Assembly: GCA_033297205.1 (NCBI GenBank) | Contig: MU859361.1 | Location: forward strand, 1-28,131 | Source: Pseudoneurospora amorphoporcata | Taxonomy: Eukaryota; Ascomycota; Sordariomycetes; Sordariales; Sordariaceae | Direction of reading: 5' to 3' | Length of the DNA stretch: 28,131 nucleotides | Shown: piece by piece, positions 18,299-26,964 of the stretch | How the letters are laid out: the number at the start of each line of letters is the position of its first letter | Position numbering within the stretch: position 1 is the stretch's first letter | Made by a program: the position numbers and the translations under genes | Notes under the pieces: generated by a model | Seen by the model: only the letters and a program-made list of their open reading frames with translations | What the model was told of the DNA's origin: nothing | The model's database searches: none

Positions 18299-18953
18299 TG
18301 TTTGCTGCAATGCCCTAACTAGCCTATAATAATAGTACTAGTATAAGGATGCTACAGTGAATTATATACTTGTAGCTGAGCGGAGCGGAAGCGGTGATAC
18401 GACAGCAGTGCTGAAGGAAGTAGCGTAATTGCAGCGTAGTTGCAAATACAATAGGAGTGTTGTAAAAGAGGTCTTAGAGAGGACTCTGCTCTCAAGACAG
18501 AAGATTACAGTAAACTCTGCACTGTGAAAAACAACTTATTATAGTGAACTCTGCACTATAAGAAAAGACCGTATTGTATTGCTTAAGTGTCCTTGCTTGC
18601 TTTAAGGTGTGACTAACTAACAGAGAGGAGAAGTCTTTATATATATAAATGCTGAGTGTTTAGAAGCTTCCAGAGTGTAGAAGTGCTTGTAAGAGTACTA
18701 TACTATGAAAGGAAAGAGTTGAATCTATAAGCTTCTGTTGTATTCTATAATGACAAATCAATTTAGAGAGAATGCTGAATAGGTTCGAGAATCTAGAACG
18801 CAGTAGTGAAACTTCTGTATTCTAATAGATTCTATAGAGGCTGAGTCGACTAATTCCGTAACGTAGAAGGAATAGTATCCTCAACAATTAGCCTTCTATA
18901 CTAAAAGGTAGTACAAGGCAGTTACAAGGCATAGTACTAGCCACACGTTAACA
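18299..18953. repeat. Solo LTR B of family C (655 bp)
   Basis: Starts TGTTTGCTGCAA and ends CACACGTTAACA, with a perfect duplication AAGAT (18294-18298 and 18954-18958). Collinear with LTR A, sharing the GAGCGGAGCGGAAGCGGT block, paired motifs CTCTGCACTATAA, TATA-like TTTATATATATAAAT near 18635 and the (TTGC)n run. No nested insert. Differences from A are mainly transitions plus small indels. Confidence 0.9.
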
Positions 18954-18958
18954 AAGAT

Positions 18959-19430
18959 AGCAACGGCAACATTGTTCAAGAGAGGGTTACACTCTCCAAC
19001 AACTTCTATAGTACAATAAAAGGTCGTTTCGTTCGTCGCGCCCCCCCAGTATACTGCTTGACGGCTATAAAGGTTCAATACGATATAGTATACCTTGCAG
19101 CTATTAAAATAAGTCGTAACATTTTAAAAAACCTTCGTTAAGTACGGAAACAGTACAACTTCGAGACGTACTAGCTACCGGCGATGAAGAAACAAGTTAA
19201 GGTATTAGAAGATTATTAAGTCTATACACTAGTGCCCAAATCTAGAGGTATGTAAGTTTTACCTAGCAAATGGGTTTACGACGAAAAATATCTCATCGAT
19301 TAAAAAGACTAGATAGTTAGAGCTAGATGGGTAGTTTGTAGTAACTATAAATAAGGCAACTAAGTTATATAGGATATTTATACAACAGTCGCTCTATCAT
19401 AGACATTGCCTACTCCATATAGATAGGTAC
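18959..19430 (+). pseudogene. Copia reverse transcriptase N-terminal fragment
   Basis: The frame reads SNGNIVQERVTLSNNFYS, then at about 19170 LPAMKKQVKVLEDY, VYTLVPKSRGM, VLPSKWVYDEKYLID, IVRARWVV. This fits the start of the Copia RT family (RVT_2: 'W..AM..Ei..L....tw.lV..P.g..vi..kWv...K...dG...r.KARLV'). Gln codons are TAA or TAG at about ten places. It ends at 19430 where another LTR begins, before the catalytic Asp residues. The remainder of RT is not found after 21008. Confidence 0.75.
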
Positions 19431-19673
19431 TATGCTGCATTAGTGCAACCAATTGAGTGTAGCTGTCTGAGTGCAGCACAGCTAGCACGTATAGTGCCGC
19501 CCTATAGACCCATAGCTACAAGGCTCCACACTATGCCCTAGATAGTTCTCGTGTGCGCACAGGATCCTCTTCTAGTTCTTCGCACAACAATCAACATCTT
19601 ACTTTAGTACTTACTCGCGCTCCATAATACTTTATTGTACCAACCTTCGCGTTGAATGCGCAACAAGTAATCT
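19431..19673 (+). repeat. 5' LTR of the gag-only element
   Basis: Starts TATGCTGCATTAGTGCA and ends near GCAACAAGTAATCT. Shares with the 3' LTR the blocks GTGTAGC, CGCACAGGAT/CGTACAGGAT, ACACAACAATCAAC and CTTTATTRT. The start probably was TGTG or TGTA before RIP. Ends are accurate to a few bases. Confidence 0.75.
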
Positions 19674-20029
19674 TGGTAAGGGTCAAGCCTAGTAGAAAAC
19701 TAGTAGCAGTTTGGTTCTTACGAACTTCACTTCGAAGCGAGATCGTGTAATCGCCGACATAGAATCAAGAACTTTAGCGACCAAAGCGTCGATCCCAAAA
19801 ACGAGAAGCAAGCACTAGAGCCTTTAGAACGACAAAGGCGCAAACATCGCACCGTGCGACATAGTAAAACTATCTCTCTTTTCAATATCCAAAAAGCCCA
19901 ACCAAGATAGTAGGCAATCCAACGAGCAACGACGTACGCCGAATTAATCTCGATACAATATTCCCATCTCTTTTGAAAAATTACGATACACTGCTGAAAG
20001 TCTGTAGCGGTGATCCTAGTTCGGGCCTT
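19674..20029 (+). other. Leader of the gag-only element
   Basis: Begins TGGTAAGGGTCAAGCC directly after the LTR, a possible primer-binding site because it starts with TGG; the matching tRNA is not identified. The remainder is CGA/CAA-rich sequence without a convincing ORF up to the ATG at 20030. Confidence 0.4.
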
Positions 20030-20779
20030 ATGGTCTTCCTAGATTTCGCTGACAAGGCTCGTGGCCATGAGGAGGTCATAAAGCTACTCTATTACTTTGA
20101 TAAGAAGATTGATGCATTCGATAAGTAGGTTAAGTAGGAGTAGGCTCGTTATATTAAGTTTGAGAACGATGCTAAGTCTTTTTTTAACGAGATATAAGAG
20201 AAGGAGAAGTAGTAGAAGGCTATAGAGGAGTAGTTGAAAAACTAAATTAACTAGCTCAATGAAACTAAGAAGCAGTTTATGCAGCAGATCCAGTCTCTGC
20301 AATTGTAGTACAACTAAGTTATTGCCGAGAATACGTCTCTGTACTAGAAGGTGTCAAACCTTACCCAAGACAAGACCGACCTCTAAGAAAAATTCGATAA
20401 TACTATCAAATATAATGAGGACGACTACTAAGGCCTTCTCGAACTCAATAAGACGGCCAATAACAACGCTGAGTTATACCGTATAGAGTTGAAAAAGGCA
20501 TTAGAGGGCTTCAACACTCTACGCATCGCAGGCAAGATCGCTAACGAGGAGTCGGCCTAGGCCTAAGAGGAGATTAAGAACCTCTAGGTCCGTCTCCGTC
20601 TGGTAGAGGAAGACAAGATCATCGCGGAGAATAATAATAGTGGTAGCCCTAGAGGATCGGGCAAGGGAACCGGCTTTAGCACCAGTAATGCAGGAGGCGG
20701 TCCTAACAATAGCGGCCCTAAAGGATTGGGTATAGGAGGCGGCTGTCACAAGCATTACATAGCCTGTTCCTGTATATAG
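20030..20779 (+). pseudogene. Truncated Gag (N-terminal coiled coil) of the gag-only element
   Basis: The frame from ATG 20030 reads MVFLDFADKARGHEEV, IKLLYYFDKKIDAF, homologous to DFAESARASHEVMKLLQYF in the G3 gag (21806). About 190 residues rich in Glu, Lys, Gln, Asn and Leu follow, strongly coiled-coil-like (LKNQINQLNETKKQFMQQIQ), then a Gly/Ser/Asn-rich tail (GSGKGTGFSTSNAGGGPNNS) that in G3 lies before the capsid part. It closes at TAG 20777-20779, just before the 3' LTR. More than a dozen Gln positions are TAG or TAA. Start uncertain; the homologous reading may begin earlier. Confidence 0.75.
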
Positions 20780-20791
20780 ATAGATAGAGGC

Positions 20792-21008
20792 TATACTGCA
20801 TTAGTACAGCCAACTGAGTGTAGCTATCTAAGTGTAGCACGGCTAGTCACAGCACGGGCCCCCGCCTGTATCCTATATAATTCTCGTACGCGTACAGGAT
20901 TCTCTTTCTATTCTACACACAACAATCAACGTCTTACCTTAGTACTTGCTCGCGCCCTATGATACTTTATTATGCTTAACCTTCGTGTTAAAGCGCAACA
21001 AGTAATCT
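20792..21008 (+). repeat. 3' LTR of the gag-only element
   Basis: TATACTGCATTAGTACAGCC to AAGCGCAACAAGTAATCT; partner of 19431-19673. The purine-biased TAGATAGATAGAGGC just before it may be a remnant polypurine tract. Confidence 0.75.
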
Positions 21009-21154
21009 CAAATTGACGGAGTATAGTAAGAGACTATTGCGGTAACCTAATTAGTACGATATTACATTTAAACGAACCCTGCCGTCGTCAAGTAATCAGC
21101 CGAGAGCGTGTACGACACTGGTCCACACGAAGTGAGCACCAATCAAGCACTTAG
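21009..21154 (+). other. Unassigned 146 bp between two LTRs
   Basis: Reads as a mostly open + strand segment if TAA/TAG are former Gln (QIDGV, ETIAVT, LVRYYI, TNPAVVK, AESVYDTGPHEVSTN). It is not recognisable as Copia RT. It may be part of another element split by the G3 insertion. It shares CACACGAAGTGAGC with the U3 near 283-296. Confidence 0.3.
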
Positions 21155-21287
21155 TATTACGAACTTAAGTAATAACGCGGACCAACCAAGTTGTTAGGAT
21201 GTAACAGCCCCGCTTACGATAAGATAGTGTGACGTAGGACCAGGAATAGGGATAGGGGAACGCCCGAAGGGTGCTCACAAAGAGGAA

Positions 21288-21372
21288 GTGCTCACCGTAA
21301 GCAGGTGCTCACAGTGAGCAGGTGCTCACAGTGAGCAGACGCTCACCGTAAGCAGAACACTATCGTGAGCAG
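21288..21372 (+). repeat. Five 17-bp tandem units in the G3 LTR U3
   Basis: Units start at 21288, 21305, 21322, 21339 and 21356. Units 2 and 3 are identical (GTGCTCACAGTGAGCAG); 1 and 4 vary by few bases; 5 is divergent. Each contains GCTCAC-N-GTGAGC, an odd-length palindrome. The solo LTR has only two units. Position upstream of the TATA suggests an enhancer or factor-binding cluster (inference). Confidence 0.92.
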
Positions 21373-21409
21373 ACACCAACTAGGCAAATGGGAGCCAAGG
21401 TGTCAAAAG

Positions 21410-21418
21410 TATAAAGGG
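21410..21418 (+). promoter_or_regulatory. TATA box of the G3 5' LTR
   Basis: TATAAAGGG, at the same position relative to the conserved R region as at 380 and in the solo LTR (TATAAAGGA on the minus strand near 17399). Confidence 0.5.
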
Positions 21419-21592
21419 ACGACTGAAGAACTCAGATTGTTAAATAGTTCGACGGTAGTCAATTGATTATTATTATTAAGACACGTATGACGCCACCATA
21501 CTTGTTACGAACCTTTTGGCTTTACTGAACGACTCTGATAGTCTTTACCTTCAGCTATCCTACTTAGGCAGATTAGACTGCCGTTCGTTACA

Positions 21593-22866
21593 TTTAGAAT
21601 AGCGATCGAATTGCAAGTATAGAGAAGTACCGGATCTTCATTTCCTTTTTCGTCACTCGATCACGACAAGTTGTCTGGTCCTGGTGAGAATTAGCAGCCC
21701 GCAGATCGAGTTGATCTGCGCGAGGTCTTCTCAGCTTTATTACAAGGCTTTCAGTACCTCTAGCTTATTTGTAAGGAGGAGGCTACCGGACTTATAGTCC
21801 CTAAGGACTTCGCGGAGTCAGCTAGAGCCTCCCATGAGGTTATGAAATTGCTTTAATATTTCAATATTAAGCTTAAGGAGCTCAATGACGAGGTCTTTGC
21901 AACTAGAAGCGAGCTGTCTTCCAGCAGACAAGAAGCCGAGGCTTCCAAGGCACGAGTAGCTACCTTCGAGGCCCTCAAGGCCTAATAGGCTGCTTAGGTT
22001 ATACAATAGTAGTCTAAATATACTAAGATCGTTAAGGAAAATATGATATTGTAGAAGAATATTACATCTATATAGAACAAGATCGACTCCTAGCGGGCGA
22101 TCATCTCATAAAAGGAATTCGATATTACCGCGGCGGAGCAATAGTATACGGATATACTAGCAGCCTTAGCGGCTCAAAATACGACATTCGACGAGCTATA
22201 GGCTAACTACAAGGACGCCTTAACCCGAGCCAGCTAGGTCCACCAGCTGACTGATAAGCTCAAGTATATTAATGAGCAACTTAAGAAGGTCCAGATCGAA
22301 GCCCAGTTGACGGCCGAGCCTGAAACTACGTATAGAGATACGTATAAGGATGATAAGCCAGACGGCACTAGAGTTAGTGACGATGGTAAACCTAGTAGAG
22401 GATTTAATATCAAAGAATTCAGAGCTAACAATACTAGCCGTATTGACAGTGGCGGCATAGGAGGAGCTGCTGCTAGCAGCACTGGCGCTGGCGGGTTCGG
22501 CGTTAGTGGTATAGGAGGAGCCAGCGAACTTGCCGGCCTAATGCCTAAAATAGGTAGGGGGTTCAATAATAGAGGAGGATATAGAGGGTATGGTGGAAGT
22601 TTCAGCCCCGGTATCCTAGGCGGTTAGGTTATAGGCCCTAGCGGTCACTACTACCAGATGCTCTTAGCCCCTACGGCACGACAGCCTCGTCGTCGAGACC
22701 TCTCTAAGGACCTAGAAGCCTTCAATAACAAAGAGACTAACGTAATTAAACGTCACAACCGTTTTGTTACATAGTCTACGGCTATCCGTACACGTTAAAA
22801 AGTCGATAATTTCAACTTCCTGAACGAGAAGACCAAACTTCTACACGCAATAGGCTATTTGGGTGG
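21593..22866 (+). pseudogene. G3 gag, N-terminal half
   Basis: Coding character is clear from about 21655 (LDHDKLSGPGEN) onward; the start codon is not identified. It contains DFAESARASHEVMKLLQYF (homologous to the gag-only element), a long coiled-coil-like region rich in Gln/Glu/Ala/Lys to about 22310, then an acidic stretch open at 22307-22627 and a Gly-rich segment (GGIGGAAASSTGAGGFG). The capsid start reads VDNFNFLNEKTKLLHAIGYL and ends at GGTGG (22862-22866), where a solo LTR is inserted. Many Gln codons are TAG. Confidence 0.8.
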
Positions 22867-23433
22867 TATAATAAGGGCTATAATTAGGGCTTAGAACAGT
22901 AGTTCAAATTCAACTAATAAACTTCTTTAGTCTCGACAGCCTTATTAATCTTCTCAACCTCCAGGAGAAAGTTGGGCTTCAAGGCCTTCTTATACCAAAT
23001 AGAATCGGTACGTTCTTAAGGTACGCATCAAGCCTTGTCGCCTAAGGCCTCAAGGCATCTATCATACATGTAGAACTTCCTGAATGCCTTTATCTATTCT
23101 CTATCTTCCTTTTAGCGTTGTCTTTTACCCGTGCGCCTTGCTTCTTGTTTGATTAGCTATGGTTGCTTCTGGGAAGATTAGGATCGTCTCGAGATTAGGA
23201 TCGTCTCGTGGTACCTCATCAGCGTCTTCGGCACTTCCAGGGTTTGGCTCGCTAGCCGGTAGCGTTAGAAGGAGTTCGGGCAAACAGTACTGATGGCCAA
23301 GAGTCCGGCCGAGGTAAGTTTGAGTCTCGCGGCCTGCGGCCGCCGGGCATTCATAAGGCTGATGCCAGGCGTTGAGGCTCTGCTAAGCCTCGGCAACCCT
23401 AACCTAAAACTGTGGGCAAATGTCCGTATGACA
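22867..23433 (+). repeat. Solo LTR of family D (567 bp) inside the G3 gag
   Basis: Perfect duplication GGTGG at 22862-22866 and 23434-23438. Termini are TATAATAAGGG (from TGTGACAAGGG) and CCGTATGACA, so TG...CA-like before RIP. Removing insert plus duplication (572 bases) joins the gag reading as YLGG-EARVTII. The left half is the reverse complement of 1-285. On the minus strand that half carries the coding-like stretch described at 1-285. The right part (23210-23430) is more GC-rich. A short DNA element with 5-bp duplication is an alternative to a solo LTR. Confidence 0.78.
23175..23208 (+). repeat. Two perfect 17-bp tandem units
   Basis: AGATTAGGATCGTCTCG occurs twice in a row inside the family-D LTR (23175-23191 and 23192-23208). 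The left-end copy is truncated before this point, so copy number cannot be compared. Confidence 0.9.
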
Positions 23434-23438
23434 GGTGG

Positions 23439-24390
23439 TGAAGCACGCGTTACTATTATATCTGGCGTCCGTAAAATCTTAGATAACCCTTATTACTTAG
23501 CGGCCTAGGACTGGCCTACGGGTACAGACTTCCTCGACTATCTGGCCAGTCGCTACTAATAGGGAGATATATTGGCAGTCTTAGAGAAAGCCATATTACA
23601 ACTCAAGCAAGCTGGTAAATACTCTAATTTTGGCAACTTTGAAGCCCAGTTTGTTATGCTGGCCGATAGGTGTAGCTACGACGCGGCTACGAAGGTTTGT
23701 ATACTGAAGGACACAGTTAGCAAAGAGCTTCGTACAGTCATATCTTACTAATACAACACTCCTAATCGTGAGGATTGGGAAGGATAGGTAAAGATGTGCC
23801 GCGGCTTGGCTAAATCCCTGGACGAGGCATCATTTCGCAATAATAGCAACCAGGGCAACACTAATAACAGCGGCGGTAGCAATAGTAATAAGGACCCCGA
23901 TGCAATGGATTTCGACCGTCTGAAGATCAACGATATCGACTAAGAAGTCATCTAGTAACACTTCGCCGCCAGATAGTATATTAAGTGTAGTAAGCTCGGC
24001 CACCAGGCCAAGAAGTGTCGTAGCCCCATCAACTACAATAGCAAACCCAAGGTCAGTAATAATAATAATAATAACAGCAGTAATAAGAACTACCAAGGCA
24101 AGCAGAACGTGCGCGCCATGGCTGATACCACTACCCCCGCCGAGACCGCTAAGACGGCTGCCTCTAAGACCACTGACTGGGAAAATAGCGAGCCCTCGGA
24201 CTAAGACGCATCCGAGGGCCCAACGGGAACCACAGGAGGAGGGAGAGAGATCTGAATAGTTCTGTCAAGGATATAAGTATCTACCAGGCTCTTACTTACT
24301 AAAAAGGCGAGCCTTTATCCATAGAAAGCTTAAATATTTGTAGACAAAATGCCACCCTCTTATCTACCTACTTTTAGTACCCCTAGCGCA
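23439..24390 (+). pseudogene. G3 gag, C-terminal half with zinc knuckle
   Basis: Continues the capsid reading (EARVTIISGVRKILDNPYYL, DWPTGTDFLDYLASRY, FGNFEAQFVMLADRC) to an Asn/Ser-rich segment (NNSGGSNSNKDPDAMDFD) and the zinc knuckle at 23977-24018, YIKCSKLGHQAKKC, whose first Cys is Tyr (TGT to TAT). An Asn-rich tail (24041-24090) and a Thr/Ala-rich segment follow. The frame is lost between 24255 and 24390, before protease. Confidence 0.82.
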
Positions 24391-24660
24391 ATATAAAATT
24401 AACTATATTTCCTTAGTCGACTCTGGTTGTACGGGGAAGGTCTTCATCGACAAGACTTTCACTAAGAAAGCCTGCTTTAAACTCCATAAGCTAGAAAAAG
24501 CTAGGCCATTGTATCTGGCTAACGGAGAACTCAAGGAATAGGTTTAGTACTACGTTGAAACTGAGATGCGGGTCGGCTATTATAAGGAAACGATAAAAAT
24601 GTTCGTTACCAACCTGGCGCAAGAATACCCAGTCATCCTAGGCTAGCCATAATTGCAGCT
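24391..24660 (+). pseudogene. G3 aspartic protease
   Basis: Active-site segment ISLVDSGCTGKVFIDKTF (24407-24460) is intact. KARPLYLANGELKE and VILG-stop-P-stop-LQLYNP follow, where the stops replace Gln and Trp of the closing motif (TGG to TAA needs both G changed). Length is normal for a Gypsy retropepsin. Confidence 0.88.
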
Positions 24661-25640
24661 ATATAACCCAGACGTCAACTGGGTTACCAATAAGGTCATT
24701 TGGAACAAGGCTTGTGTTGGAAACTGCATTGATAGAGAAGAGGTTATTAAAGCAGCTGTAGTTACGGCTATGTCACTATTACTAGAAGCGGGACAGGTAG
24801 CTCCAGCCCCGAGAGAGGCTGGAAGAGCAATCGCCGAATGGGCATTGGCCGGTCTCACCGCCGCACAGGAAGGTAGCTAGGGCATGATGGTCGAAGGGTA
24901 GGCAAACCCATCTGCAGCAGCCAGCTTCGAGGAACCCTTTGGACTAAAACGGAAACCAAGCAAGATTAGGGCAATGGTCGAGGTTAAAGGAGGCTGTAGA
25001 GTCTAAACAATAGTTAGACCGGAACGTATCAGGTACCTATATAACTATAAGTTCAATATCGCGGGGCTATAGATAGGCCCTCTCGACCTTACGGATTTTA
25101 AAATCGTTAACGCCGAAACCTTTATATTAAACTCTCGTATAAGAGGGATACGTCTTAGCGCTACTATATAGGTAGAGCTTTAAGAAATTTAGAAGGACAA
25201 GCAGCGCATAGCGATACCTACCTTGTTAGAAGACATATAGTAAGATATTATATAAGGGAGGGGCGAGCTTTATAAGAAGTTTTTTGAGGACGAGAAGGTC
25301 TACAACCTTATTAATATAATAAAAGTAGAGGCAATAGGGAAGTAGATCTTAGCGTCCTCCTTCCTACTCAGCGAAACACTACGGCAGTTTATTACACGTG
25401 TGTGCAAATTAGGGGACGAACTAGCGAAACCTACGCTAACGGAATTAACGGAATTTAAGGAAAGAAAGCCTACCTCGCTGATAGATATTGACCGTATTTG
25501 CGGTATTATAGAAGAGGACGTTGTAAAGTTCATGGAGAAATTTACGAGACTAAAGTACACCCTGGAAGAGATTAGGGATTGTTTCCTAGACGAGTATAAA
25601 GATCTTTCAAACGTTGCAAACCTTAGAGACGCTGACGTAC
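24661..25640 (+). pseudogene. G3 protease-RT linker region
   Basis: About 325 codons. The first part (24661-24940) reads NPDVNWVTNKVIWNKACVGN, with an Ala/Glu-rich helix-like segment. Then GPLDLTDFKIVNAETFIL (25078), and a longer open piece at 25400-25640 with IEEDVVKFMEKFTRLKYTLE, the counterpart of SEEDARKFHEKV in G1. It ends in the DADVLPEYWLYSYKIELI segment leading into RT. No known catalytic motif. Confidence 0.55.
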
Positions 25641-26500
25641 TCCCGGAATACTGGTTATACAGTTATAAGATCGAATTGATCCTGGGCAACGAGTTGCCGT
25701 ATTCGAGGGCGAGGCCGATGTCTCTACAAGAGTTGAAAGTAATAAAATAATAGTTGGATGACAATTTGGCCAAAGGGTTTATTCGTTCGTCAACCTTAGA
25801 CGTAGCATCACCAATTTTACTGGCACGAAAGCTGGGCGGTGGCGTAAGGATTTGCGTTAACTATAGAGGTATTAATAATATCTCCTTAAAGAACAGGTAC
25901 CCCTTGCCGTTAATTAAGAAAACCCTTGATGCGATCTGTAGAGCAAAGTGGTTCACGAAGGTCGACGTTATCGTAGCGTTTAACCGTTTGCGTATAGCAG
26001 AAGGTTACGAATAGCTAATAGTATTTATTATGAGGTTTAGACTCTACGAGTTATTGGTTTGCCTCTTCGGATTGTCAGGAACACTATCCTCATTCTAGAA
26101 CTTTATTAATAATATACTTTACAATATCCTAGACGTGTACGCCACGGTATATTTTGATAATGTCCTCATCTTAGAAACCTACGAAGAGCATGTCTAATAC
26201 GTCTGGGACGTTCTGAAACGCCTGAGGGATGTAGGGCTACAGATTGACATAGACAAGTGCGAGTTCCACACGCAGAGAACGAAGTATTTAGGCTTAATTA
26301 TTACCCTGGGGGGCATTGAGATAGATATGGAGAAGGTGGAAGCTGTGAAAACCTGGGAGGCACCGACATTCAAACGTTAGTTACAATGCTTCTTAGGCTT
26401 TGCCAACTTCTACCGACGCTTTATAGCTAGGTTTTCGTCGATGGTAAAACCTTTGTACGAGCTGACCAAGAAGGATTCCCCTTGGTAATGGGAGGAACGG
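25641..26500 (+). pseudogene. G3 reverse transcriptase with mutated YxDD box
   Basis: LPYSRARPMSLQELKVI, ARKLGGGVRICVNYRGIN, SLKNRYPLPLIKKTLDAI, FTKVDVIVAFNRLR (motif-A Asp intact, 25960-25990), then the catalytic box as YFDNVLI near 26152 instead of YxDD: the second Asp is Asn (GAT to AAT after T). KYLGLIITLGGIEIDM and FLGFANFYRRFIARF follow. Stops at TAG/TAA include the Trp of GYEW (26012) and Gln near 26094. Confidence 0.94.
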
Positions 26501-26964
26501 CATAAGACCGCTTTTGAGACTTTAAAGAGAGCGTTTACATCCGCTCCCATCTTGAAGATCTACGACTGGGAGAAGCTTACTATAGTCGAAGTGGATGCGT
26601 TAGACTGGTCCTCGGGGGGTACCCTTTTACAAATGCACGATAATGGACAGCTCTATCCGGTCGCTTACTTCTCCGCTAAGCAAATAGCGGCGGAATGTAA
26701 CTACGACATCTACGACAAGGAGCTGCTAGCTATAGTAAAGGCATTGGAAGAATGGAGGCCCGAATTAGAGGGCGCAGTACGGCCGTTCGAAATTATTACA
26801 AATTATAAGAATCTGAAGACTTTTGGGATAACGAAAAGGCTTACGCTATGGTATATGCGCTGGTCCGAGTTCTTATCGCGTTTTAACTTCACTATGAAGT
26901 ACAAGCCTAGCTCTACCAACATACGGCCTAATGCGTTGAGTAGGAAGCTAGAAGACGTACCCTG
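26501..26964 (+). pseudogene. G3 RNase H domain, well preserved
   Basis: Open at 26552-26964: LKIYDWEKLTIVEVDALDW (catalytic Asp), SSGGTLLQMHDNG, YPVAYFSAK, AECNYDIYDKELLAIVKAL, ITNYKNLKTF (DHKNL became NYKNL), MRWSEFLSRFNFTMKY. The TGA at 26963 probably replaces CGA. It provides the uninterrupted reference for the insertion in G1. Confidence 0.92.

Larger units (their letters stand above)
7191..19430 (+). mobile_element. Ty1/Copia element, oldest layer, split by later insertions
   Basis: Collinear + strand pieces form one Copia pol: protease (7191-7435), pre-integrase and integrase (14870-15198 and 15417-16557), linker (17633-18298) and start of RT (18959-19430). The intervening pieces are G2, a 218-bp insertion and two solo LTRs, each bounded by 5-bp target duplications, and the reading continues across each. 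The order protease-integrase-RT is diagnostic of Copia and opposite to Gypsy. No Copia LTR, gag, or rest of RT/RNase H is seen; gag should lie left of the window. In-frame TAG/TAA at Gln positions are frequent. Confidence 0.78.
19431..21008 (+). mobile_element. Short gag-only LTR element (TR-GAG-like, non-autonomous)
   Basis: Two LTRs of about 220-240 bp (19431-19673 and 20792-21008) enclose about 1.1 kb whose only coding sequence is the N-terminal half of a chromovirus-type Gag. There is no capsid core, zinc knuckle, protease, RT or integrase, so it would depend on another element for mobility. The layout resembles the TR-GAG class described in plants. A simple internal deletion of a full-length element is an alternative. 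No clear target duplication is seen (GGTAC before, CAAAT after), so one boundary may be wrong or altered by recombination. Confidence 0.75.
21155..21592 (+). repeat. G3 5' LTR (438 bp)
   Basis: Starts TATTACGAACTTAAG (from TGTTACGAAC) and ends GTTCGTTACA, an almost perfect 10-base terminal inverted repeat. Matches the solo LTR at 17216-17603 along its whole length and the left-end LTR from the TATA onwards. The U3 includes a 17-bp array (21288-21372), then TATAAAGGG at 21410 and conserved CTCAGATTGTTAAATAG. Confidence 0.92.

Noticed and set aside
16558..18953. LTRs A and B as the two ends of one short element
   Set aside because: Each has its own matching 5-bp duplication on both sides, and Copia coding continues between them.
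21288..21372. CRISPR-like array
   Set aside because: The 17-bp units are directly adjacent with no spacers, lie inside a eukaryotic LTR, and no cas-like gene is near.
22234..22566. 110-codon minus-strand Pro/Leu-rich ORF
   Set aside because: Antisense of the Gly-rich hinge of the G3 gag; composition is a mirror effect.
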